This document shows, piece by piece, positions 1-4,598 of a stretch of 5,516 nt of DNA. The DNA is from a bacterium (GTDB lineage: Bacteria > Atribacterota > JS1 > SB-45 > 34-128). The stretch is taken from contig JAHIPN010000208.1 of the NCBI GenBank assembly GCA_018894595.1, positions 1-5,516 of the forward strand. The letters are read 5' to 3'. The translations under genes and the position numbers were made by a program. The notes under the pieces were generated by a model, which searched no databases, was not told where the DNA came from, and saw only the letters and a list, made by a program, of their open reading frames with translations. Every line of letters starts with the position of its first letter. Positions within the stretch are counted from its first letter, which is position 1.

Positions 1-302
1 GATCTAATTGCTGTTTCTCGCCCTGGACCAGGACCTTTTACTAATACGTCCACTTCTTTTAATCCTTGATCCATAGCTTTTTTAGCCACCGCTTCAGCGG
101 TCATTTGAGCAGCAAAAGATGTACTTTTTTTACTTCCTTTATAACCCATACTCCCCGCACTAGACCAAGCAATTACATTTCCGTCTCCATCTGTAATGGT
201 AACTATAGTATTGTTAAAAGTGGATTGGATGTGAACTACCCCTAAAACTATATTTCTTTTTATTTTCTTCTTGGTTTTCTTTATTTTTTTCTTATTAGCC
301 AA
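1..302 (-). CDS. rpsK: Small ribosomal subunit protein S11 (uS11), 3' end cut off by the window
   Basis: S11 sits on the platform of the 30S subunit, where it helps form the mRNA exit/Shine-Dalgarno region. About 100 codons are visible. They begin with a lysine-rich tail (residues 3-15), then the family core with [17 protein letters not shown] (about 21-37), [17 protein letters not shown] (about 44-60) and the GPGPGRE motif near residue 92. The remaining roughly 30 C-terminal residues lie outside the window. The start is TTG at 302-300. No ATG lies near the N-terminus, the encoded MANKKK-like start matches the family, and an AAAGGAGA Shine-Dalgarno lies 6 nt upstream. The gene follows rpsM by 28 nt and is almost certainly cotranscribed with it. 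The identity is seen directly from the conserved motifs; the TTG start is inferred from spacing and homology. Confidence 0.96.
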   Translation of the reverse strand, partial: MANKKKIKKTKKKIKRNIVLGVVHIQSTFNNTIVTITDGDGNVIAWSSAGSMGYKGSKKSTSFAAQMTAEAVAKKAMDQGLKEVDVLVKGPGPGRETAIR

Positions 303-308
303 TTAAAT

Positions 309-316
309 TCTCCTTT
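309..316 (-). promoter_or_regulatory. Shine-Dalgarno site deciding the TTG start of rpsK
   Basis: On the minus strand this reads AAAGGAGA and ends 6 nt before the TTG at 302-300. It lies in the 28-nt spacer after rpsM. Its position supports TTG as the real initiation codon, because no ATG or GTG is suitably placed. Confidence 0.8.
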
Positions 317-330
317 CAGTATCTAAGATA

Positions 331-708
331 TTACATGCTCTTCTTTTTTCTTGCTCCTACTGTTTTCTTGGGCCCTTTTCTAGTTCTCGCATTAGTTTTA
401 GTTCTTTGGCCCCTCACCGTCAATCCCTTTCGATGCCTTAGACCTCTATATGAACCTATATCCATAAGCCTTTTTATAGAGGTGGTAATTTCACTTCTAC
501 ATTCTCCTTCTACTTTATAATTTTTATCAACAATTCCCTTTATCTTATTTATCTCTTCTTCGGTTAGATCTTTTGCCCTGGTATCCAAATTAACTTTTGA
601 TTCCTTTAATATGGAACGAGCGCTGGTAATACCAATTCCATAAATATAAGTTAAAGCATATTCTATTCTCTTATTTCTGGGTAAATCTACTCCGGCTATT
701 CTGGCCAT
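331..708 (-). CDS. rpsM: Small ribosomal subunit protein S13 (uS13)
   Basis: S13 lies in the head of the 30S subunit and contacts the P-site tRNA and the 50S subunit through its basic C-terminal tail. At 125 residues it is of normal length. The N-terminus [14 protein letters not shown] is canonical. The helix-two-turn-helix region with YIYGIG spans about 20-60. The signature [18 protein letters not shown] runs from residue 86 and is followed by TNARTRKG and a Lys/Arg-rich tail. The start is ATG at 708-706. An AAAGGAGG Shine-Dalgarno (721-728) sits 12 nt upstream, slightly far, just after the rpmJ stop. The gene is 24 nt downstream of rpmJ and 28 nt upstream of rpsK, the usual alpha-operon order. 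Nothing in the protein looks unusual. Confidence 0.98.
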   Translation of the reverse strand: MARIAGVDLPRNKRIEYALTYIYGIGITSARSILKESKVNLDTRAKDLTEEEINKIKGIVDKNYKVEGECRSEITTSIKRLMDIGSYRGLRHRKGLTVRGQRTKTNARTRKGPKKTVGARKKKSM

Positions 709-732
709 ATCTTAATATATCCTCCTTTAAAA

Positions 733-849
733 TTATTTCCCCTGTCTCTGTTTATGCTTTGGATTATTACAAATTATTCTTATTTTACCTTTTCTTTTTA
801 TTATTTTGCATTTTGCACACATTTTTTTGACCGATGATCTTACTTTCAT
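733..849 (-). CDS. rpmJ: Large ribosomal subunit protein L36 (bL36), zinc-binding form
   Basis: This 38-codon gene encodes the smallest 50S protein. The product starts [17 protein letters not shown] and ends [11 protein letters not shown]. The zinc ligands of the C+ type are all present: Cys11, Cys14, Cys27 and His32. The usual terminus is ...KHKQRQG, and here one extra Lys follows. The start ATG at 849-847 has a strong GGAGGAA Shine-Dalgarno at 858-864 with 8 nt spacing. The gene is followed after 24 nt by rpsM, the standard order. Upstream, however, 412 nt of non-coding repeat-rich DNA separates it from infA, where the two are usually close. Transcription of rpmJ-rpsM-rpsK therefore depends either on read-through across the repeats or on a promoter within them that I could not identify. 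Confidence 0.97.
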   Translation of the reverse strand: MKVRSSVKKMCAKCKIIKRKGKIRIICNNPKHKQRQGK

Positions 850-874
850 TTATTTTCTTCCTCCATAAATAGTA

Positions 875-909
875 TAGCATTTAGCGTATAGCGTTTAGCA
901 CATAGCATA
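875..909 (+). repeat. Five tandem degenerate 7-nt units, anchor TAGC
   Basis: Five contiguous heptads start at 875, 882, 889, 896 and 903, and every one begins with TAGC. The three trailing bases vary: ATT, GTA, GTT, ACA, ATA. The consensus is TAGCRTW. A looser sixth unit may precede it at 868. The tract lies about 10 nt upstream of the rpmJ Shine-Dalgarno and would be in the transcribed leader if infA-rpmJ is one transcript. Confidence 0.9.
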
Positions 910-951
910 GTACAATTAAATAAAATTATCCTTTAAAATTTTTATTTAACT

Positions 952-986
952 CTACCTCCTAAATTCTATCTCCTATATGCTAAACG
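952..986 (-). repeat. Five 7-nt units, plus-strand anchor CTA (TAG on the minus strand)
   Basis: Plus-strand units start at 952, 959, 966, 973 and 980, and all begin with CTA, followed by four variable bases. Examples are CTATATG at 973 and CTAAACG at 980. Read on the minus strand they carry TAG at a fixed 7-nt spacing, so this tract is in the opposite orientation to 875-909. GCTAAACG at 979-986 is the exact reverse complement of bases 892-899 of that tract. Confidence 0.8.
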
Positions 987-1020
987 TTGTTCGATAATTT
1001 ACCACATCTTTTCCTAATAT

Positions 1021-1048
1021 TACAAATTTGCAACTTGTAGCTAAAAAC
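1021..1048. repeat. Short 7-nt-phased tract related to TTGYARC/TAAAAAC units
   Basis: Four phased heptads are seen at 1021, 1028 (TTGCAAC), 1035 (TTGTAGC) and 1042 (TAAAAAC). The word AGCTAAAAA at 1039-1047 recurs at 3049-3057 in the other spacer, and TTGCAAC resembles TGCAACC at 3207. This is weaker than the TAGC tract and might be overlooked without the neighbouring arrays. Confidence 0.55.
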
Positions 1049-1146
1049 TTTTTATATACTTTACTATCATTTTATTTCTTTTCATCTTCTACAGGCAGAC
1101 ATAAGGTCTTCTACTCCTACACCTAACTTCTTGTTTCTTTACGCTA

Positions 1147-1174
1147 TGTAGACGTATTGCAATACGACTCTACA
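1147..1174. repeat. Imperfect palindrome (28 nt), possible small dispersed palindromic element
   Basis: The centre is a perfect 14-nt palindrome, CGTATTG followed by CAATACG (1153-1166). An outer 6-bp stem TGTAGA (1147-1152) / TCTACA (1169-1174) encloses it, with only A1167 and C1168 unpaired. No run of T follows in either direction, so it does not look like an intrinsic terminator. The form, a GTAGA...TCTAC-ended palindrome, is reminiscent of short intergenic palindromes found in many bacteria. That resemblance is from memory and not verified. Confidence 0.7.
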
Positions 1175-1201
1175 CTTACATTCTGAATCCCTTTTTCCCA
1201 G

Positions 1202-1236
1202 CTATGCGCTGTACGCTACACGCTAAACGCTATTTT
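1202..1236 (-). repeat. 7-nt-phased array, inverted relative to the TAGC array near rpmJ
   Basis: Plus-strand units start at 1202 (CTATGCG), 1209 (CTGTACG), 1216 (CTACACG), 1223 (CTAAACG) and 1230. The first four end in CG and all five begin with CT. Read on the minus strand the units become TAGCGTT, TAGCGTG, TAGCGTA and CAGCGCA, the same TAGC-anchored family as at 875-909 but in opposite orientation. The 12-mer at 1222-1233 is the exact reverse complement of 888-899. The array begins 26 nt beyond the infA stop. Confidence 0.9.
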
Positions 1237-1261
1237 TATTCACGATATACAATATACTAAA

Positions 1262-1477
1262 TTATAATCTATATACAATTCTACCCTGGGTCAAATCATA
1301 AGGTGACATTTCAACTTTCACTCTGTCTCCAGGTAATATTCTAATAAAATGCATCCTGATTTTACCTGAAATGTGGGCTAATATTTCGCAACCATTTTCC
1401 AGTTCAACCCGAAAAGTAGCATTTGGCAAGGACTGAATTACTTTGCCTTGCATTTCTATGCACTTTTCTTTTACCAT
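1262..1477 (-). CDS. infA: Translation initiation factor IF-1
   Basis: IF-1 binds the 30S A site and works with IF-2 and IF-3 in start-site selection. The protein is a single S1-like OB fold of 71 residues, normal for the family. Visible signatures are the N-terminal [22 protein letters not shown], then [20 protein letters not shown] and the C-terminal [13 protein letters not shown], all canonical. Two start codons lie side by side, TTG at 1480 and ATG at 1477. I chose ATG because GGAGG at 1486-1490 is 8 nt away from it but only 5 nt from TTG, and because the family begins with M-[AV]-K. It follows map after 58 nt. Downstream lies the 412-nt repeat spacer instead of an immediately following rpmJ. 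Confidence 0.97.
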   Translation of the reverse strand: MVKEKCIEMQGKVIQSLPNATFRVELENGCEILAHISGKIRMHFIRILPGDRVKVEMSPYDLTQGRIVYRL

Positions 1478-1485
1478 CAATTATT

Positions 1486-1490
1486 CCTCC
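1486..1490 (-). promoter_or_regulatory. Shine-Dalgarno site favouring ATG over TTG for infA
   Basis: GGAGG on the minus strand ends 8 nt before the ATG at 1477-1475 and 5 nt before the adjacent TTG at 1480-1478. The longer spacing is nearer the optimum, and the ATG gives the family-typical length. Initiation at both codons cannot be excluded. Confidence 0.7.
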
Positions 1491-1535
1491 GCCTAAATTC
1501 TTTTTACTCAAACTATTGACAAACTGCTAATTTAT

Positions 1536-2294
1536 TTAAAGATTAGTTAATATTTCGTTACCATCTGCAGTTATGGCTATAGAATGCTCAAAATGTGCTG
1601 ACCGGCTTCCATCTTCTGTCACAACTGTCCATCCATTATTACAAAGTCTTGTTTTGTAACCGCCCATATTTACCATCGGTTCAAGTGCTAACACCATTCC
1701 TTCTTCCAACTTTAAACCAGTATGAGAAACACCGTAATTAGGTATTTGTGGTTCCTCGTGCAAATAACATCCCACTCCGTGGCCCACATATTCTCGTACT
1801 ACAGAAAAATACGATTTTTCTACTGTTTCCTGGATGGCAAAAGAAATATCTCCTAATCTGTTACTTATAATGGCTTTCTCTATGCCTTTAAACAAAGATT
1901 TTTTGGTTACCTCTAAAAGTTTTTGTTCTTTTGCCCCTATTCTTCCTACGGGTACTGTAATCGCAGTATCTCCATAGTAACCTTCTAAATTTGTTCCAAG
2001 ATCTATGCTCACAATATCCCCTTCTCTTAATCTTCTCTTTCCAGGAATACCGTGAACTACCTCTTCATTTATAGAAACACATATAGAATGCTGGAATTTA
2101 TTCTTTTTTATTCCGTAACCTTTAAATGCGGGTTTTGCGCCATGTTTTACTATATAATCCTCGGCAATTCTATCTAACTCTAAAGTAGTAATTCCCTCTT
2201 TAATATTTTCTAATATTTTATTTAAGGCACTTGCGGCTAATTTGCAACTCTTTCTTATATATCTAATCTCCTCAGGGGATTTTAAAATTACCAT
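1536..2294 (-). CDS. map: Type I methionine aminopeptidase
   Basis: Map removes the N-terminal methionine from nascent proteins with a dinuclear metal centre. At 252 residues it is a compact bacterial type I enzyme with no N-terminal extension. The complete active-site set is visible: His81 in HGIPG, metal ligands Asp98 (IVSIDLG), Asp109 (YGDTA), His172 (GHGVG), Glu205 (ALEPMVN) and Glu236 (FEHSI), and the neighbouring His179 in LHEEP. The start ATG at 2294 gives the canonical MVILKSPEEI beginning. Its Shine-Dalgarno (AAAAGGAA, 2310-2317) lies inside the adk end at a long 15-nt distance, so translation may be coupled to adk, which stops 4 nt upstream. The secY-adk-map-infA order is standard. 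Nothing suggests loss of activity. Confidence 0.98.
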   Translation of the reverse strand: MVILKSPEEIRYIRKSCKLAASALNKILENIKEGITTLELDRIAEDYIVKHGAKPAFKGYGIKKNKFQHSICVSINEEVVHGIPGKRRLREGDIVSIDLGTNLEGYYGDTAITVPVGRIGAKEQKLLEVTKKSLFKGIEKAIISNRLGDISFAIQETVEKSYFSVVREYVGHGVGCYLHEEPQIPNYGVSHTGLKLEEGMVLALEPMVNMGGYKTRLCNNGWTVVTEDGSRSAHFEHSIAITADGNEILTNL

Positions 2295-2298
2295 TAAT

Positions 2299-2952
2299 TT
2301 ATTTATGCATTCCTTTTAAAATTTTTTTGACCTGCTCAAAAAAAACACTTTCGCTTAAATTAGCGTCTACTACTGTGAGTAATTTCTTTTCTTCATAATA
2401 CTTTTTTAAAGGTATAGTTTGTTTGGCAAAAACTTCCAATCTTGTTCTTATAGTCTCTTCTTTATCATCCTCTCGTTGATATAATTCTCCGCCACAAAGA
2501 TCACAGGTATTATTCTTTTTAGGAGGATTAGATAACAAATTATAGTTAGTGCCGCACTTTTTACATACTCTACGATTAGATAATCTTTGTATTATTTTAG
2601 AAAAAGGTATTTCGAAATACAATACACAATCAATATGTTCATTGAGCTCTTTATTTAATTTCTCTAACGAATTCGCCTGTTCAATATTTCGGGGAAAGCC
2701 ATCAAAGATATAACCATTCTTACAATCTTCCTGCTTTATTCTTTCTTTTATTATTTCCAGAATAATATGGTCAGGCACTAAGCCTCCTTTTCTCATAATA
2801 TTCTCAACTTCTATGCCTAGCTTACTCTTTTTATCTACTGCTTCTCTTAAGATTACTCCCGTTGAAATTACCGGAATATTGAATTCTGCCTGCAACCTTT
2901 TTGCTACCGTTCCTTTTCCTCCACCTGGAGGACCCAACAAGATTAACCTCAT
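2299..2952 (-). CDS. adk: Adenylate kinase, long zinc-lid type
   Basis: Adk interconverts ATP + AMP and 2 ADP in the cytoplasm. The 217-residue protein has the P-loop GPPGGGKGT at 7-15, the AMP-binding segment ISTG (29-32), DGFPRN at 84-89, and a long LID domain (about 122-160) with Cys130, Cys133, Cys150 and Cys153, a four-cysteine zinc site as in many Gram-positive and thermophilic enzymes. DDKEETIRTRL (162-172) carries catalytic LID arginines. In most homologues STG is followed by an acidic residue (STGDMLR-like); here residue 33 is Val. The start ATG at 2952 has only a modest AAAGGG-like ribosome site 6 nt upstream. Upstream it is cut off from secY by 377 nt of repeats; downstream map begins after 4 nt. 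Confidence 0.98.
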   Translation of the reverse strand: MRLILLGPPGGGKGTVAKRLQAEFNIPVISTGVILREAVDKKSKLGIEVENIMRKGGLVPDHIILEIIKERIKQEDCKNGYIFDGFPRNIEQANSLEKLNKELNEHIDCVLYFEIPFSKIIQRLSNRRVCKKCGTNYNLLSNPPKKNNTCDLCGGELYQREDDKEETIRTRLEVFAKQTIPLKKYYEEKKLLTVVDANLSESVFFEQVKKILKGMHK

Positions 2953-2992
2953 AACTTTCCCTTTCTTTTTAAGTCAACTATCCTGCTTTAAT

Positions 2993-3027
2993 TAGTCGTT
3001 AGCGAATAGTCGTTGGCATTAAATACA
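2993..3027 (+). repeat. 7-nt-phased tract with TAGTCGT units
   Basis: Heptads start at 2993 (TAGTCGT), 3000 (TAGCGAA), 3007 (TAGTCGT, exact repeat of the first), 3014 (TGGCATT) and 3021. The TAG anchor and period match the infA-rpmJ arrays, in particular the TAGC units at 875-909. Confidence 0.75.
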
Positions 3028-3030
3028 GGT

Positions 3031-3100
3031 TTTCAGTTATCAGCATACAGCTAAAAATTTAAAACTAAAAGCGAAAAACCATAATTCAAAACTCAAAACC
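3031..3100. repeat. Ten 7-nt-phased A-rich degenerate units
   Basis: Exactly ten heptads fit between 3031 and 3100. Neighbouring units resemble each other and drift along the array. TATCAGC (3038) and ATACAGC (3045) share the CAGC end. TAAAAAT (3052), TAAAAGC (3066) and GAAAAAC (3073) share an AAAA core. CAAAACT (3087) and CAAAACC (3094) differ by one base. Low complexity (A-rich) makes this less certain than the TAGC and GTTA arrays. Confidence 0.65.
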
Positions 3101-3130
3101 TTTTTTTTCGCATAAAGTATTGTTTTTAAT

Positions 3131-3187
3131 GTAGGGGTCGAATTTATTCGACCCGTGTTTTGCGGGCTTGATAAATCAAGCCCCTAC
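3131..3187. repeat. 57-nt perfect cloverleaf palindrome (REP/MITE-like element)
   Basis: The ends GTAGGGG (3131-3137) and CCCCTAC (3181-3187) form a 7-bp outer stem. Inside are three arms with no unpaired junction base: TCGAAT/ATTCGA (3138-3151, TT between), CCCG/CGGG (3152-3166, 7-nt loop) and CTTGAT/ATCAAG (3167-3180, AA between). Alternatively it can fold as two 9-bp hairpins, GGGTCGAAT/ATTCGACCC (3135-3154) and GGGCTTGAT/ATCAAGCCC (3164-3183). It is far richer in GC than its flanks. No T tract follows on either strand, so it is not a standard terminator. It resembles short intergenic palindromes moved by REP-associated transposases, but no transposase is in the window. The sequence TAAT touches the left end and recurs one base past the right end. 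Confidence 0.88.
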
Positions 3188-3192
3188 ATAAT

Positions 3193-3213
3193 GAAAACTG
3201 ATAACTTGCAACC
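3193..3213. repeat. Three 7-nt units flanking the cloverleaf (GAAAACT, GATAACT, TGCAACC)
   Basis: Units start at 3193, 3200 and 3207. The 9-mer CTGATAACT (3198-3206) is the exact reverse complement of AGTTATCAG at 3035-3043 in the tract on the other side of the cloverleaf, so related heptads lie on both sides of the element in opposite orientation. Confidence 0.6.
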
Positions 3214-3217
3214 TATA

Positions 3218-3306
3218 TTTTCAACAGGTAAACTGATTAACCGGGTAACTGAATAATCTTGTAACTTGCGTCTTTCATCAACCAGCTAACCAAGTAACTA
3301 ATTAAC
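3218..3306 (-). repeat. Eleven-unit 8-nt-phased array, anchor GTTA on the minus strand
   Basis: Read on the minus strand from 3306 downward, the region divides without gaps into eleven units of 8 nt, one of them 9 nt (3274-3266). Nine of eleven begin GTT, and six begin GTTA: GTTAATTA, GTTACTTG, GTTAGCTG, GTTACAAG, GTTACCCG and GTTAATCA. The other four bases vary. The array ends 24 nt from the secY stop and would lie just 3' of secY in the transcript. The period changes from 7 to 8 compared with the other tracts. Confidence 0.88.
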
Positions 3307-3329
3307 GAACCTTATTAGTTTATAAAAAA

Positions 3330-4598
3330 CTATTTTTTAATAAATCCTTCATAATGCCTCATTAACATGTGTGATTCTATTTGTTGAACAGTTTCTAAAG
3401 CTACTCCTACCATAATTAACAAAGATGTTCCTCCGAAATAGAAAGTAGTGATTCCTGTAATTTTTATTAAAATATCAGGCAAAATAGCAATTACGGCCAA
3501 AAATAGTGCACCGCTTAATGTAATACGAGTCATTATATGATCAATGTATACAGTAGTATTTTTCCCTGGTCTTATTCCGGGGATAAAACCTCCATATTTT
3601 TTCATATTGTCCGCCATATTGGCAGGATTAAAGGTAATTGCTGTATAAAAGAAAGTAAACAGTATAATTAATATAATATACGAAATTAGATATAATGGCT
3701 GTCCCGGTGAAAGAGCATCAGACATACTTTTCATAAAAGGCAAATTTTGAAAAAATTGTGCAATAGTAGCTGGGAAAAGTAATATTGCTGAGGCAAATAT
3801 TATCGGAATAACTCCAGCTTGATTTACCCGTAAGGGAATATGGGTCCCTTGGCCACCATACATTCTACGGCCTATAACTCTTTTTGCATACTGAACCGGT
3901 ATCCTTCTCTGTCCTTTTTGAATGGCAATAACTCCTCCAACAACAAGTATAGAGACTATGAGTAAACTTACCATTGGTAAAATACCAATTTCTCCAACTT
4001 GAAAAAGTTTAGCAGTTTGCACGAGCTGAGTAGGAATTCTGGCAATAATTCCAGCAAAAATAATTATAGAAATTCCATTACCAATACCAAAATCAGTAAT
4101 TTCTTCACCCAGCCACATTAAAAAGCAAGTGCCTGCAGTAAGTGTAATTAACAATAAAAATCTGAAACCAAACCCCGAAATCATTAATACGCCCATATTT
4201 TGCAGCCAAACACTTATTCCAAACGCCTGTATAATAGCTAAAAATACTGTTGAATAACGAGTTATTCTGGTAATTTTGGTCCTGCCTTCTTCTCCTTCTT
4301 TAGCCCATTGTTCCAAAATGGGAACTACAGCTTGCAAAAGACTCATAATAATAGAAGCATTAATATAGGGCATAATCCCTAAAGCAAAAATAGAAAAACG
4401 ACTTAATGCCCCTCCGGCGAAAAGGTCAAAAAAGCCTAATATTCCTCCCTGAGCAAATAGATTAGCCATTGCTTCTTTATCTACACCTGGTAAAGGTAGG
4501 TGACTCCCCAGCCTAACCACAACTAACATTCCCAAGGTAAAAAGTAATCTTCTTTTTAAATCTGGAATTTTAAATAAATTACGAAATGTTTCTAACAA
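3330..4598 (-). CDS. secY: Protein translocase channel subunit SecY
   Basis: SecY forms the protein-conducting channel of the Sec translocon in the inner membrane, with SecE and SecG. The 422-residue protein has the ten hydrophobic segments expected, the first at about 17-37. Landmarks are FKIPDLKRRLLFTLG at the N-terminus, the plug region with GFFDLFAGGALSRFS (55-69), GIMPYINASIIMSLL (74-88), the cytoplasmic loop PVQYAKRVIGRR (234-245), the GFIPGIRPGKNT loop (337-348) that contacts ribosome/SecA, and the C-terminal MLMRHYEGF. The start is TTG at 4598-4596. The next Met is residue 24, inside the first membrane segment, and the TTG start gives the family-typical M-x-E-T-x-R-N beginning. This TTG directly follows the rplO stop (zero gap), indicating coupled translation. 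The usual close neighbour adk is pushed 377 nt away. Confidence 0.98.
   Translation of the reverse strand: MLETFRNLFKIPDLKRRLLFTLGMLVVVRLGSHLPLPGVDKEAMANLFAQGGILGFFDLFAGGALSRFSIFALGIMPYINASIIMSLLQAVVPILEQWAKEGEEGRTKITRITRYSTVFLAIIQAFGISVWLQNMGVLMISGFGFRFLLLITLTAGTCFLMWLGEEITDFGIGNGISIIIFAGIIARIPTQLVQTAKLFQVGEIGILPMVSLLIVSILVVGGVIAIQKGQRRIPVQYAKRVIGRRMYGGQGTHIPLRVNQAGVIPIIFASAILLFPATIAQFFQNLPFMKSMSDALSPGQPLYLISYIILIILFTFFYTAITFNPANMADNMKKYGGFIPGIRPGKNTTVYIDHIMTRITLSGALFLAVIAILPDILIKITGITTFYFGGTSLLIMVGVALETVQQIESHMLMRHYEGFIKK

Larger units (their letters stand above)
850..1261. other. Non-coding spacer between infA and rpmJ, built of 7-nt-phased degenerate repeats
   Basis: No credible gene was found on either strand; frames hold only very short runs without family signatures. 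The stretch contains heptad tracts at 875-909, 952-986, 1021-1048 and 1202-1236, plus a weaker one at 1110-1144 where five successive 7-nt units all end in C. It also holds an imperfect palindrome at 1147-1174. Even the bases leading up to the infA stop contain two phased units, GATATAC and AATATAC (1244-1257). The rpmJ Shine-Dalgarno occupies the low-coordinate end. I saw no convincing intrinsic terminator, and no promoter with good -35 and -10 boxes. Confidence 0.8.
2953..3329. other. Non-coding spacer between secY and adk, mostly phased repeats plus a cloverleaf palindrome
   Basis: I see no gene here. In order along the plus strand it holds 7-nt-phased tracts at 2993-3027 and 3031-3100, an 8-nt T run (3101-3108), a perfect cloverleaf palindrome (3131-3187), three heptads (3193-3213) and an 8-nt-phased array (3218-3306). 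The phased tracts and the cloverleaf cover 272 of 377 nt. secY and adk are normally adjacent or nearly so, so this is probably inserted or expanded DNA. I found no clear intrinsic terminator after secY. The only promoter-like word before adk, TTGACT (2975-2970), has no -10 partner. Confidence 0.8.

Noticed and set aside
335..520. Open frame on the plus strand opposite rpsM
   Set aside because: It is a shadow of the strongly conserved rpsM gene, with hydrophobic low-complexity translation and no family signature.
1265..1294. Possible promoter for rpmJ: TTGACC (1294-1289) with a downstream TAGATT or TATAAT on the minus strand
   Set aside because: The -35-like word is the infA Leu-Thr codons. 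At 17-nt spacing the -10 is poor, and the good TATAAT is 22 nt away. Chance is likely in AT-rich DNA.
2953..2975. TTGACT upstream of adk as a -35 box
   Set aside because: A -10 at the normal distance would fall on the adk start codon and matches poorly.
2813..2995. Open frame on the plus strand opposite the adk start
   Set aside because: It overlaps conserved adk codons, has no recognisable domain and no good ribosome site.
3071..3111. 8-bp inverted repeat GCGAAAAA / TTTTTCGC
   Set aside because: A/T homopolymer-based pairing across a 25-nt loop in low-complexity DNA; too weak to call a structure.
3131..3187. tRNA or tRNA-like gene
   Set aside because: Only 57 nt, with no anticodon arm of normal size, no T-arm consensus and no CCA-end context; it is a palindrome rather than a tRNA.
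3131..3187. Intrinsic terminator of secY
   Set aside because: The hairpins are strong but no T run follows on the minus strand, nor on the plus strand.
3218..3306. CRISPR array
   Set aside because: Units of 8 nt with 3-4 conserved bases have no repeat-spacer structure, and no cas gene is present.
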